This document shows positions 23,790-34,390 of a DNA stretch of 64,000 nt, in pieces (position 1 is the stretch's first letter; each line of letters opens with the position of its first letter). Both the position numbers and the translations under genes were made by a program. This DNA comes from Siphonodentalium dalli (Eukaryota; Mollusca; Scaphopoda; Gadilida; Siphonodentaliidae). The notes under the pieces are model-generated. The model worked only from the letters and a program-made list of their open reading frames with translations, made no database searches and had not been told where the DNA came from. The stretch spans positions 154,509,577 to 154,573,576 of the forward strand of contig CP136065.1 of assembly GCA_032622095.1 (NCBI GenBank), written 5' to 3'.

Positions 23790-24690
23790 ATGGCCAATTT
23801 ACTTGAGTATTTGGCAGTGTTAATGCGCGGAGAATAATAATTTTATTAATGCACATTTGTGCTATACAGTATTTTATTATTGTTGCGCTGACGTCGGCAA
23901 GGTTCCGAGGTGTTTTCATCGTCATCAGCTGATCAATAAGTTCAATGGAAACACTCGATAAATGATCAATTGATACTAACACTAAATCTAAGATATATTA
24001 TATTTGAATTTGAAATGAATGTCATTTATTTATTACCGAATGGCTAGTAGTTATAGCCATGATAGATGACAGTCCCCATTGTGCGCCCCACATTCCAACA
24101 CCACGTGTTCGCAGGTACAAATTTCTGCGCTCGATCAGTTATCAGTGGGCGTTTCTTGATCTTTCTTGGCGGGAGTGTTTTTTAAATAAACCATTTGGAT
24201 TGAATTGTGTGTCCATTCCTTTGTATTTTTAGATTACATTGTGGAGAATATACTCAAGATTATGTAATTGTCAATGCGCGCACAATAATAATTTTATTAA
24301 TCAAACGAGAGAACAAAACGGCCGATGCACATAAATTTGTGCTACAGTATTTTATCATTGCTGCAATGATGTCGACAAGGTTCCTAGATTTTTTCATCGT
24401 CATCAGCTGATCAATAAGTTCAATGACAACATTCGATAAATGGTCAATTGATACTAATACTAAATCTAAGATATATTCTGTTTGAATTTGCAATGAATGT
24501 CATTTATGAATTACCGAATGGGTAATAGATATAGCCATGTTAAATGAGTCCCCATTGTGCGCCCCAATTTCCAACAACATGTGTTTACTGTAGGTACATA
24601 TTTTTTGCGCACGTCATCAGTGGGGGTTTCTTGGCGGGAGTGTATTTTAAATAAACAATTTGGATTGAATCATGTGTAGATCCAGAGAAA
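23790..24690. repeat. 478-bp tandem duplication
   Basis: Two adjacent copies (about 23790-24213 and 24240-24690) share landmarks such as CATCGTCATCAGCTGATCAA (23918 and 24396), GTCCCCATTGTGCGCCCCA and TTTCTTGGCGGGAGTGT. Divergence is moderate, with indels. A minus-strand open frame is retained in both copies (23752-23982, 24260-24493), but its meaning is unclear. Confidence 0.85.
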
Positions 24691-25458
24691 TTCTTTGTTG
24701 AAAATCACTTGCCATTTCTGGCTGGATTTACTGTGATTTATGCAAAACGTGCGTCTCCCCCTTAAGGACGGATGATATAAATGATTTATATAGATGATCC
24801 CCAACGAGAAATGTTGGGATATAACATTTTATAAAACGAGTTTGATAACTTTCTTTATAGCCTTTTTTAAAATATCAAAATCTTTAAAAGAAGCTGAAAA
24901 TGCATGCACAATGGATATATTTAAAGTGTCGGCCGAGACGCTACACAAACGTATACGACATAATAGCGCACTCTGGTTGGCGACGAAAAAATATAGTCTA
25001 TTTTCGTCAATGCAAAGGAGTTGGGACCAAAATTTCCAATATCTAATGTTGGTGTCATGCGCGGCTTTTCGAAAGTACTATTAATCCGCGCGGTCATTGC
25101 GGGTGTGATGTCAAGTATCCCGGGAAGCACGCACATATTCATCATTAGTGGATATAAGGAAATATGCAATATTAGGATATTTTAATGATACAATATATAC
25201 AACTTTGCCAAAGTGAAAAAAAACCACATTTAAAATGGAACATTATTTTGTCTTGAATGTGTCTTTACTTCCTCTTGTGTTGTGGTAAGGAAATCAATAT
25301 TATTTTTGTTAATCCGTCTTTTTAGCTCGTTTTCCTTCTTAAAATATGATTATGTGATAAAGTGGATTTCAAATTCGTCCCAGTTATTTGCAAAATAATT
25401 TATTAACCTTGTCCATTTTAAAGTCAGCTTGAAAAAACACATTAGAGATTATCTATCC
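24691..25458. other. unassigned non-coding stretch
   Basis: A 96-codon forward frame (24794-25084) overlaps an 82-codon reverse frame; neither is recognised. Confidence 0.4.
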
Positions 25459-25557
25459 CGCCCCCATTTCCCTATCTCTCTCCCCTCTCTCCATCCCTCC
25501 TCCTCTCTCCCTCCCCTATCTCCATCCCCTCCCCTCTTTCTCCCTATATATATATAT
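25459..25557. repeat. polypyrimidine (CCCTCT-rich) tract plus short (TA)n
   Basis: About 85 bases of nearly pure C/T, followed by TATATATATATA. Confidence 0.9.
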
Positions 25558-26329
25558 ACCACAACGCAACTGAGAATAAGACATGTTGGCGATAAGAAAA
25601 TACCAAGGCATTGTGAGTCGACTGCGTACAAACAGACGGAAGGAAAGTTGGATAGGCGGAAAGGCAATTTAAATCATGTAATGTGTGGTGCACAGATATG
25701 GAAATTAAACATGTACAGTATAGCAATATACGATTCGACATTACTTTATTTTCCTCAGCTGGCTCCAAATAAAAGAGTCTTAATCTCGTAGGCTTGATGT
25801 CATGTGATTCATATGCGTATTCATGTCTATAGCGAGCGTGCCATTCATTAGAAAACGACTTCTCGTGAGCACAAGTTAATGAAATTTCAATTGCTGGTCG
25901 CACAATCGTCGTTGTCATAGTCGACTCACCGGCGTTGTCAATTGAATGCGATGATACCCCCGCAAATATGGACACAGCGCCATCAATCACAGAACTGAGG
26001 TTAACATCAGTTGTGAAAAATCACCCAAAGACGTATGGCTATGTTATTATTTGGTTTCCACTCAATTGTATAGGACATTATATATATTTTCTCAACTCTG
26101 AAGACGAATTTCACTCAGTGATGTGTGTAAAACCAGAACAACCGGTCTATTTGTGTCAAAGATTATGTATTGTTGTGCTAACTGTCTAGTGCTGAACTCT
26201 CTATCGATTATCGAATCGAAGATCGCCGTACCTAATAGAAATATAATATATGGTACATATACCTACAGGTCCGTATTTCTGGATTTATTCATTCTTTAAT
26301 TTTTTTTTAGTTTTTATCGCATCGGCCTG
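25558..26329. other. unassigned stretch with overlapping open frames
   Basis: The largest minus-strand frame here (25544-25990, 148 codons) overlaps forward frames of 120 and 84 codons. It runs into the pyrimidine tract, and no domain was recognised, so it is not called as a gene. Confidence 0.4.
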
Positions 26330-27545
26330 GTCGCAGAATCGTTAAATTGCCGCAGCACCGTGGTTGTCAAGCCGCAGAATCGTGGAATTGGTCGCAGAAT
26401 CGTCGAAACGATTGTGCCGTGTGATATAGGCGCTAGCAATTGACATATACGCACCCGTTCCCTCATTAAAATCAACATATTTCGCCTATTTTAGGGGACC
26501 TCCGCGATTTAATTTGCGAGATCAGGACACCCGCGCAACAATAATACGTATCAATTGACATAAACGCACCGTTCCCTCATTAAAATCAACATATTATGCC
26601 CATTTGAGGGGACCTCCGCGATTTAATATGCGAGATCAGGACACCCGCGCAGCAATCTCCGGGAGTGTATAGATATAGGCGCTAGCTAATGAATAATATT
26701 ATTTGATTGACTTAATAACATCTAATAAATATTCATCTTATTCACAAATTAATTTAAGGAGTCCTTCTGGCATACGAGGACATATAGATCTATATAGTGA
26801 ATATTTATCGCCGTTTGATTTGCACCAAGTGAACTCGGAACATATATAATTGATAGAACAAACCACTATTATGATGATCGTGTCGTTATTTCTTTTTGCG
26901 AGATCAGGACACCCGCGCAGCAATCTCCGGGAGTGAATATTTATCGCCGTTTGATTTGCACCAAGTGAACTCGCGGCGCATATATAATTGATAGAACAAA
27001 CCACTATTATGGTGATCGTGTAGTTATTTGTTTAAAATACGTATCAATTGACATATACGCACCCGTTCCCTCATTAAAATCAACATATTATGCCCATTTT
27101 AGGGGACCTCCGCGACTTAATTTGCGAGATCAGGACACCCACGCAGCAATCTCCGCGCGCGCGGAGTGTGTATATATAGGCGCTAGCTAATGAATAATAT
27201 CATTTGATTGACTTAATAAATAACATCTAATAAATATTCTTCATCTTATTCACAAATTAATTTATTTAAGGAGTCCTTCTGGCATACGATCGAGGACATA
27301 TAGATCTATATAGTGAATATTTATCGCCGTTTGATTTGCACCAAGTGAACTCGGCGCATATATAATTGATAGAACAAACCACTATTAATATGATGATCGT
27401 GTCGTTATTTGTTTAAAATACGTATCAATTGACATATACGCACCCGTTCCCTCATTAAAATCAACATATTTCACCCATTTTAGGGGACCTCCGGGAATTC
27501 GGGGGACATCCGCAAAGTGACATCCGCAAATAGGGACCTACTGCA
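26330..27545. repeat. complex tandem array (family T flank plus ~390-bp units)
   Basis: Starts with the reverse complement of the 14073 repeat. Then a ~110-bp module (CAATTGACATATACGCACC ... GGGGACCTCCGCG ... GCGAGATCAGGACACCCGCG) occurs at about 26440, 26550, 27040 and 27425. It alternates with a second module (GCGCTAGCTAATGAATAATA ... ATTTATCGCCGTTTGATTTG ... GATAGAACAAACCACTATTA) at about 26680, 26930 and 27180. No coding. Confidence 0.85.
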
Positions 27546-28963
27546 AATCGTCGCACCCGTGTCACATCAATTCTGATTTTCCTTATAATTTATTATCAAA
27601 CCTTGTCTTTGTGAACAATTTGAGTCATTATCCTATCCAGAAAAACATTTTGGAATATTTTATTCATCTGACTATCATTAGTATTGTTAAAGTTTTACTC
27701 GACAAAACATTGAACTTGGTATGGACCATCTTGGTATTAAATATGGTATGCCGCCATCTTGAATTTTAAATAAGCTTGCAAAAATAGCTCCCAAAATGGA
27801 GGTCAGCAATAATTTACACAACAAACAACTTGCAAGCCAAGATCTGTTGCCTGCTTGTTGGAATAAAATAAAATATAACAAATATGAAGGCAAGATGGAA
27901 TAATTTTCGAATCTGTTCATTTGTGTATGAATTATTTAGTACTCGGTTAGTTACGGAACACGAACATCGCCAATGTTTGTTGTGGGTGTCTGCGTAAAAA
28001 TTATGCAGACTCTGGAAAGCACTTGTCAGAATTGAGCGTGTTTTCCAAGATTCATTGAAATGCGCTCTCAAATAATGTACAACTCATAACTATACGAAGA
28101 AACAAATGAAAACAGAGTAATTTTAACTACGCAAAAAAGAATTTTCAGGCTATTTTTGGACGGCTTACCTTTGAGGTTGAAATGATATGAACGTGGGAAT
28201 TCAATGGCGAGGTTCTACCCTGGAAATTGCACAAATATCACAGAATATGCTTCGAAATACGATGACAAAGTTTTATCCACTAGAATATAGCACCGGATGC
28301 GAAACATCGCATTCGTCTAGACATTCAATAGAGTTGCAAATAACCCGTCCTAACGGCCCTGATCACAGGCCTTGTTAGCGTCGAGCACATAACACATCCG
28401 AGTCGGTATACCATTAGAATGCTCAGAGGTTTGCGCATGCTCCGTGATCACATGACCCACAAAAACATTGCCGACGCAGTGGGGCTCTCAATGGGAATCA
28501 AAACAATAAACAACAAGTACCAGCTGATTAGTTTTCATCGTTCATATGCGTACATTGTAAAATCTGGGAGCCAATTGTTAACATTTGCGTCGACAAATTA
28601 CTGATCATATGTGCATTGTCTTTATTCCGTATTTGTACTCTTGAGCAATCATTTTATGTTACCATGAATATGCAGATAAACTTCAAGGTTGTAAACATCA
28701 TTGCCTTATACCAGCTCTGCCATACAGCTGTGGTCAAAATAAAATGGAGTTCAACCTATCAGGTTATTCAGATTTACATACCGGTACCTAGAATTTACTG
28801 AAAAACTATCATCGTTTTAAACACATTATCTTTTACTCAATTATAATTGTTATTATATAACACACACCATAATATTTATCATGTTCAGTGAAAAATCGAA
28901 TACCATGGCCCATGCAGACCATTGATTTTTGTCAAGTTTATAATATCATATGAACATGAGCTC
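27546..28963. other. unassigned non-coding stretch
   Basis: Only short open frames; none recognisable on either strand. Confidence 0.5.
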
Positions 28964-29423
28964 TAAATTATTAGGCAATATGTTTATATTAAGCAGGTTC
29001 TAAAGAAGCATATCCAACTGACGTTTCTCACGTTTGGAAGACAAAGTATTCAGGGTGTGACCCTAAATTCAAATGAACAGGGGAAAATTGGGTGGTGACC
29101 GTGTGCATGGGTATATATGACCAGGCCGCTACAGGCTCACTGGGCCCATCTTATGAAAGTGATTTGGGAAATAAATTTTTAGGCTCAGAATGCTTTTTTT
29201 AACCAAAGATTTGAAAAAAAGTGACTGGTTATATCAATATTTTATGTAGCCATTCCAGACTAAATATTATTTACACAGAGGTTGGGGTGGGGTGGTTCAC
29301 ATTTAGGTGCATAGCTGCATGCACTGCCTTTAATGGGTGTCAGACAAACCAAACGTGAGAAACGTCAGTTGGATATGCTTCTTTAGAACCTGCTTAATAT
29401 AAACATGTTGCCTAATAATTTAT
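28964..29423. mobile_element. 460-bp element with ~65-bp inverted ends (family Q)
   Basis: The segment from AAATTATTAGGCAATATG through CTGACGTTTCTCACGTTTGG (29035) is repeated as its near-perfect complement at 29349-29423. The unique middle has no frame. Target duplication is ambiguous because the flanking AAATTAT is itself part of the symmetry. Confidence 0.8.
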
Positions 29424-29939
29424 AGCTTTGGGATGGAGGAGATTCTGCCCCCCTACAGAGTAATAAATTAAATAATAAAACTGAATAAAATTCAGAAAGT
29501 CTGACATGCAGGGCTGACCCATATGGCTATGGAAGCTCCTGTTTACCAGTATCTTGCACTCAAGATTAGGCCTATATTATTTTGTACCTCTGAATCAATG
29601 CAGCAGAATTACACCATCTCGTGTGGCTGGGCTTTAAATTTTCCATGAATAATGCAACATGTTTTGAGCATGTGGCTACATGTATTATTTTTGTAAGAAT
29701 TTTAATATGATTTAGATTTGGTGAATAACTTCATTCTGTAGAGAACATATATAATATATAAGATTATAGTTTAGCAAGGGAAACCTAACTGTTTTAATAG
29801 TGAAACGTAGGTCGGTATGAATATGAATAAATTTTTTAATTTAATTTTTTTTTAGATTGAGTTCAAATTAACAAAATATTTTTCTTTTATTTCCTTAATT
29901 TAATTTTTATATATAGGCCTAAAGATTTTGAAAAATTAA
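29424..29939. other. unassigned AT-rich spacer
   Basis: No features recognised. Confidence 0.5.
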
Positions 29940-30045
29940 TGCCGATATAACCTCCACCAAGGTAACCTGAGTCATCACACCAAATTTGGTTAAAATCGGT
30001 TGAGGGGTCTTGGAGAAAATGTGTGAGTTGATAGTTCAGACTTCA
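29940..30045. repeat. family U repeat (copy 1)
   Basis: GATATAACCTCCACCAAGGT, then CACCAAATTTGGTTAAAATC and GGGGTCTTGGAGAAAATG. The same block occurs inverted at 41507-41625, where it continues into a GACAGACAGATAG tail. Confidence 0.7.
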
Positions 30046-30172
30046 GTGAAACTGGTAAACATGAGAACATGCAGGCTATTTATACTGTCATAAGATGGGA
30101 CAAGTTAATGGAATATATAAGTAATTAGAGTTGAATTAAGGTTATCAGGTCATTGAAGTGGCATATAATGTC

Positions 30173-30547
30173 CAAGCCTGCAAATAGTGTGGCTGTCATT
30201 TGCAGAATGAGATCCCCAGAGGGTGAATTTAGTGATGCTATCCCAAATAGCGGGCTAGCATCACCAACATACCCACTGGGGACCTCATTCTGCTTATGTC
30301 TCAACTGCATTGGGAGACCTAGGATAAGATTTAAGTTTGATCCCCAGTTGAAGTTGGTGATGTTCATCTATTGGTCTCCTCGATTATTCATTTTATCTAA
30401 AAATATAAAAATATAAAAAAACAATGTTAATTTGAGACTATAGATACTTCCCAGAAGATGAGTCCTATGCAGAATGAGGTCCCCAGAGGGTGAATTTGGT
30501 GATGCTAGCCCAATGTGCATGTAACAGACACACTATTTGCAGGTTTG
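30173..30547. mobile_element. family A element with perfect 8-bp target duplication (A3)
   Basis: CAAGCCTGCAAATAGTGTGG at the left and CACACTATTTGCAGGTTTG at the right. ATAATGTC occurs on both sides (30165-30172, 30548-30555). It has internal GCAGAATGAG hairpin modules at both ends and a unique middle. The perfect hAT-type duplication fixes the boundaries of the whole family. Confidence 0.9.
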
Positions 30548-30627
30548 ATAATGTCACCATTACATGTTAGTCCATATTTGTTTACTTAATTTTATGGGGA
30601 TTTGAATAGTCTTATGAATACAGTAAT

Positions 30628-30664
30628 GCAAAATTTCAGGAAGCTCCAGTAATGAAAGGGTTAA
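30628..30664. mobile_element. solo right end of a family C TTAA element
   Basis: AAATTTCAGGAAGCTCCAGT, then AATGAAAGGGTTAA, equals the right terminus of family C (compare 48800-48832). No left end. Confidence 0.6.
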
Positions 30665-30712
30665 ACAGGTAAAGTTTATCAACGGAGCCTTCTGATTTGC
30701 ACTTCTGACCTA

Positions 30713-30917
30713 CAGTAATTCCCTAAATAATCAACTCCTTAACCACAGCAGAATTATGGGTAATTTTTCAGGATTTAGTCGGTTTATTGCCATTCATCGG
30801 AAAGCTCTCACTGAGAGCTTTCCGATGAATTGCAACAAGCCATATTTCCGACTAAATCCTGAAAAGTTACCCATAATTATGCTGTGGTTAAGAAGTCGAT
30901 TAATTAGAGCATTACTG
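30713..30917. mobile_element. family B palindrome, near full length (B2)
   Basis: CAGTAATTCCCTAAATAATC to GATTAATTAGAGCATTACTG, flanked by TA. The two ~95-bp arms meet at the CTCTCACTGAGAG centre. No coding. Confidence 0.9.
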
Positions 30918-31150
30918 TACATATACTCATATGGACCTCATCATTATATATTCTGACGAAAAAACTACCAGAATAACAGAGAATAATAGAAATTTATCAC
31001 TGCTAGTGATTTCTAGTAGATATTTCATAGATACTCCAACAGTATGCAATCATAGTCGATATAATTTTTCAAGCACTCAAAACTGAACATATTGGAATGA
31101 CTTATTTTTTTATTATTTAGAAGGACGACAGCCTGGGACAGCAGTAGTGA

Positions 31151-31308
31151 CATTAATGCCCTAAGTAATCGACCCCTTAACCACAGCAGAATTATGGGTA
31201 AATTAGAGCTTTCCGATGAATGGCAACAAGCCATATTTCCGACTAAATCCTGAAAAGTTACCCATAATTCTGCTGTGGTTAAGAAGTCAATTACTTAGAG
31301 CATTACTG
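31151..31308. mobile_element. family B copy with internal deletion (B3)
   Basis: Both outer tips are present (CATTAATGCCCTAAGTAATC and AGCATTACTG). The left arm is cut after TTATGGGTAA and joins the right arm at TTAGAGCTTTCCGATG. Confidence 0.85.
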
Positions 31309-31422
31309 TATGTCACATTTGGTTTCCATCGTATTTATTCAACAGAATAAAGTAAAAAATTATGATAAATTAGATATTGTATGTTGTTGGTGTAAACAGT
31401 ATTTATTTTAAAAATTCCAATA

Positions 31423-31472
31423 CAGTAATCCTAAAAAAGTGGTTAAGGAGTCAATTATTTAGGGCATTACTG
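31423..31472. mobile_element. 50-bp remnant of family B with both tips (B4)
   Basis: CAGTAATCCTAAAAAAGTGG, then TTAAGGAGTCAATTATTTAG and GGCATTACTG, flanked by TA. An extreme deletion derivative. Confidence 0.75.
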
Positions 31473-31754
31473 TATATAACACATACACAATACACATATA
31501 GATACTGGGGTCTGGGAGATTAATTAAGAGGATTGCACAACAAGCAAATAGCCTTTTTAAAGTCCTCTCCTCATGATATATGTTGTTGTTGTAAGTGGAT
31601 GTCTGGTATCCTGAATACATCTTTAAATATAATGCTAAAGCCTAAACTGTTTGATCAGTTATTAATTCAAACATAGATTCTTCACCAAGACAGTCTGAGC
31701 AATCACACACCTGGTTAATAAGTGGTTTTGATAATTTGTTGGGGTGGATTATGT

Positions 31755-32110
31755 AAATTTTATTGCCATGATGTTGGTGGGACAAAGTGATGCTGTTAAT
31801 AAAATGTACCGTTATTTTTTGCAAATTATCGCTTATTCTTAATAGCATAATTTTTCCACCACCATAGCTAAATCGGCAAGACCCACCAACATCATAGCAA
31901 ATTAGCAGGACCACATGACCAGGGGCGTGAACTTGTGAGTCCTGCTGAACTGGTATGATGCTGGTGGGACAAACTGATGCTGTTAAGAAATTGTACTGAA
32001 AATGACAATTTTAGAAAAAGCAATGGTTCGTACCAGCATCATTGCAATTGGGCAGGAGCCACCAGCATCATAGCAAATTAGCAGGACCACTTAACCAGGA
32101 GTAAACAGGA
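31755..32110. repeat. two tandem inverted-repeat units (GATGTTGGTGGGACAAA)
   Basis: Each unit opens with ATGATGYTGGTGGGACAAA and GTGATGCTGTTAA (31768, 31957). It closes with CACCAACATCATAGCAAATT or CACCAGCATCATAGCAAATT, then AGCAGGACCAC (31880, 32059). Period is about 185 bp; each unit can fold. Confidence 0.75.
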
Positions 32111-32995
32111 GCAGTGTATAGATCCGCAGTCTTGTTAGATGTCCTGAGATGACAGCAAATATTCTCCTTTTTTCTTCTTTAACCATAGCTTTGATATCGA
32201 TCAAGACATTGAGGTGAATGTCTGAGAAGTCTTTGTGTTAAAACTGTATAGCCTCAAGATAATGTGATGTTTGAGTGACATTCACTGCAATTAAAATCAA
32301 TACAGGCTAACCCAGTAGATTTTGATCTGCGGCACTGTACCAGTGTTTCATTGAATATATATTAAAGATGTATCGAGTGTTCCAGGCAATTTTTTTGCAA
32401 AAAAAAACTATGTAACTTTTAATTTAGATTCTTGCAGATTCTAGTGTATCAAATAGAATATTTTGAACTAGAAGTGCTAAGCGAAACACTTTATTTTGTT
32501 TGATATTGACTTTCTAGGCAATTATTTTATATTAAATCGATCTATTTAGAGGGACACCAAATATTATTCTTTAATTTTTCAACAACAAAATGATATTCAT
32601 TTACATTTACTTGTTTGTCATATCTGGTTTTGAATTTTTTTTTTCAAAAGGAAGAAAAGCAGAAAACGATGTTAAATAAAAAAATTTATGCTATTGTTGT
32701 GACTGGAGGTCTGCATGGAACCCCAAATACATCTTTAAGTGAAACAATGCTGTGAATTAGGGCTATGCAAATCGGGGATTTACAATAACATCAAATCAGA
32801 GGTGAGATTCGCGAATCGAATCAAATCTCAAAATCAAAAAATAGGCCTATATGCCTGTATATATGAGCCAAACTTGGGTATTAAAATACCAGTTTCAGTA
32901 AACCTTGGTAACATAATGCAAGTTTTGTGAGCCTGGGAAATTTAGTGCCAAAAACCATGCGATGAAGACCAATTCAGCATTTTTACAGTAATGCC
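32111..32995. other. unassigned non-coding stretch
   Basis: No recognised family or gene. Confidence 0.5.
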
Positions 32996-33184
32996 CCAAG
33001 TAATCGACTCCTTAACCACAGCAGAATTATGGGTAACTTTTCAGGATTTAGTCGGAAATATGGCTTGTTGCCATTCATCGGAAAGCTCTCGGTGAGTGGC
33101 AACAAGCCATATTTCCGACTAAATCCTGAAAAGTTACCCATAATTCTGCTTTGGTTAAGGAGTCGATTACTTAGGGCATTACTG
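32996..33184. mobile_element. family B palindrome (B5)
   Basis: CAGTAATGCCCCAAGTAATC to GATTACTTAGGGCATTACTG with TA on both sides. The arms are nearly identical; a small deletion at the centre leaves CTCTCGGTGAGTGGC. Confidence 0.9.
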
Positions 33185-33264
33185 TACATGTATTACTGTG
33201 TAGTGTGGCAAAATACCTGGGTATGCAATTAGAAGGGCATTGGATATGGGAGGCTCACATATTC

Positions 33265-33303
33265 AAGAAAATATCAGGAAGCTCCAGTCATCAAAGGGTT
33301 AAT
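33265..33303. mobile_element. solo right end of a family C TTAA element
   Basis: AAATATCAGGAAGCTCCAGT followed by CATCAAAGGGTTAA; left end absent. Confidence 0.55.
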
Positions 33304-33450
33304 CACATTTTATTCCATCATTCAACCCTTTCGATACTAAATACTCATTGTCGAGTAGTTCTCTTAGGAAATGTTCTGATAATAAGTTCAACAAACAGGT
33401 TGTTTGTTGAACTTATTATCTAAACATTTCCCACCAAAGGATATGAAAAC

Positions 33451-34388
33451 TTCGAACATCTCCCTGTCCTGTGTAAATTCCCTACTAAGGCAGGAACTGA
33501 ACAACTGATGGTGATCGTAGTTTTAATATAGACCACCAGAAAAACCAGGTGGTACAAAATTCTCTCTGTTCAAAAAAGAGTTCGAAAACATGCTTAGTTT
33601 ATATCGTAGCATGCCCACACCCTTCATTATCATTGGTGATATTAATATCCATGTGGACGATCCCTTTGATGCAGATGCTTGTGCTTATCTAAACATTCTT
33701 AAAGCAAATGAGCTGATTCAATGCATGTCGGGTTGCACTAGATGTACCACAGAGACTCCACACGTTGGCCATACATTGGACCATGTCGTGTGTAGCGATC
33801 AACTGTGCATAAAAGACGTTGAAGTATATGACTGAGCGCTGTTCACTGGTAAATCGGATCACCATGCTGTCACATGCAAAGTGCCTATGACTGTGAACCA
33901 CCAACCACCTGAAAAACAACGTGTGGACTGTGATGCGTCGGAAATTCAAACAGCTGAATATTGAAGTGTTTGCAGATGGTCTGGAATCTAACCTTGCCTC
34001 GATAATGGATGTTGAATCTTATAACGTGTGTGTGACTGCAGAGCTTGACAAGCAAATTCCATTGAAATCGGTACAACTGGGTCGACATCAGAATCCAAGG
34101 TTTACTGATGAAATTAAATTGGAGAAGAAACGACGTCGTAAACTATCAGTGAAATACTCCAGACACAGATCTGAGGAAAACAGGAATGAATTAATTGTAT
34201 GTTCTCAAACTGTTGTAACCATGGTTAAGTGTGCAAAAAAGTCGCACTTTAAATCATTCTTTATAAATGCAAACCAGAAGCAAATGTATGATGGATTGAA
34301 AAGTCTCTCAAAAAGAGAGGAAGTCCAGTTACCCAAGCATTCGTCACATTTGGAACTTTCTAACGACTTTGTTTATTTCCTTCGTTAA
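33451..34388 (+). pseudogene. LINE ORF2, endonuclease part (broken)
   Basis: This is the C-terminal half of an apurinic-endonuclease-type domain of a CR1/L2-group LINE, truncated at its 5' end. Visible signatures are FEHLPVLCKFP near 33451, LYRPPEKPGG near 33527-33556, the metal-binding GDIN (33629-33640) and the catalytic SDHHAV (33854-33871). The frame is broken by an indel near 33521-33527, a TGA at 33833-33835, a frameshift around 33890-33930 and another around 34370-34390. After 33930 the reading frame covers the helical linker (RRKFKQLNIEVFADGL). The endonuclease normally nicks target DNA to prime reverse transcription; this copy cannot make it. Confidence 0.85.
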
Positions 34389-34390
34389 AA

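Noticed and set aside
25544-25990. 148-codon minus-strand frame
   Set aside because: No recognisable domain, overlaps forward frames, and its end runs into a polypyrimidine/(TA)n tract.
26330-27545. Regularly spaced repeats as a CRISPR array
   Set aside because: Units are long and diverged, with repeated rather than unique spacers, in a eukaryotic context.
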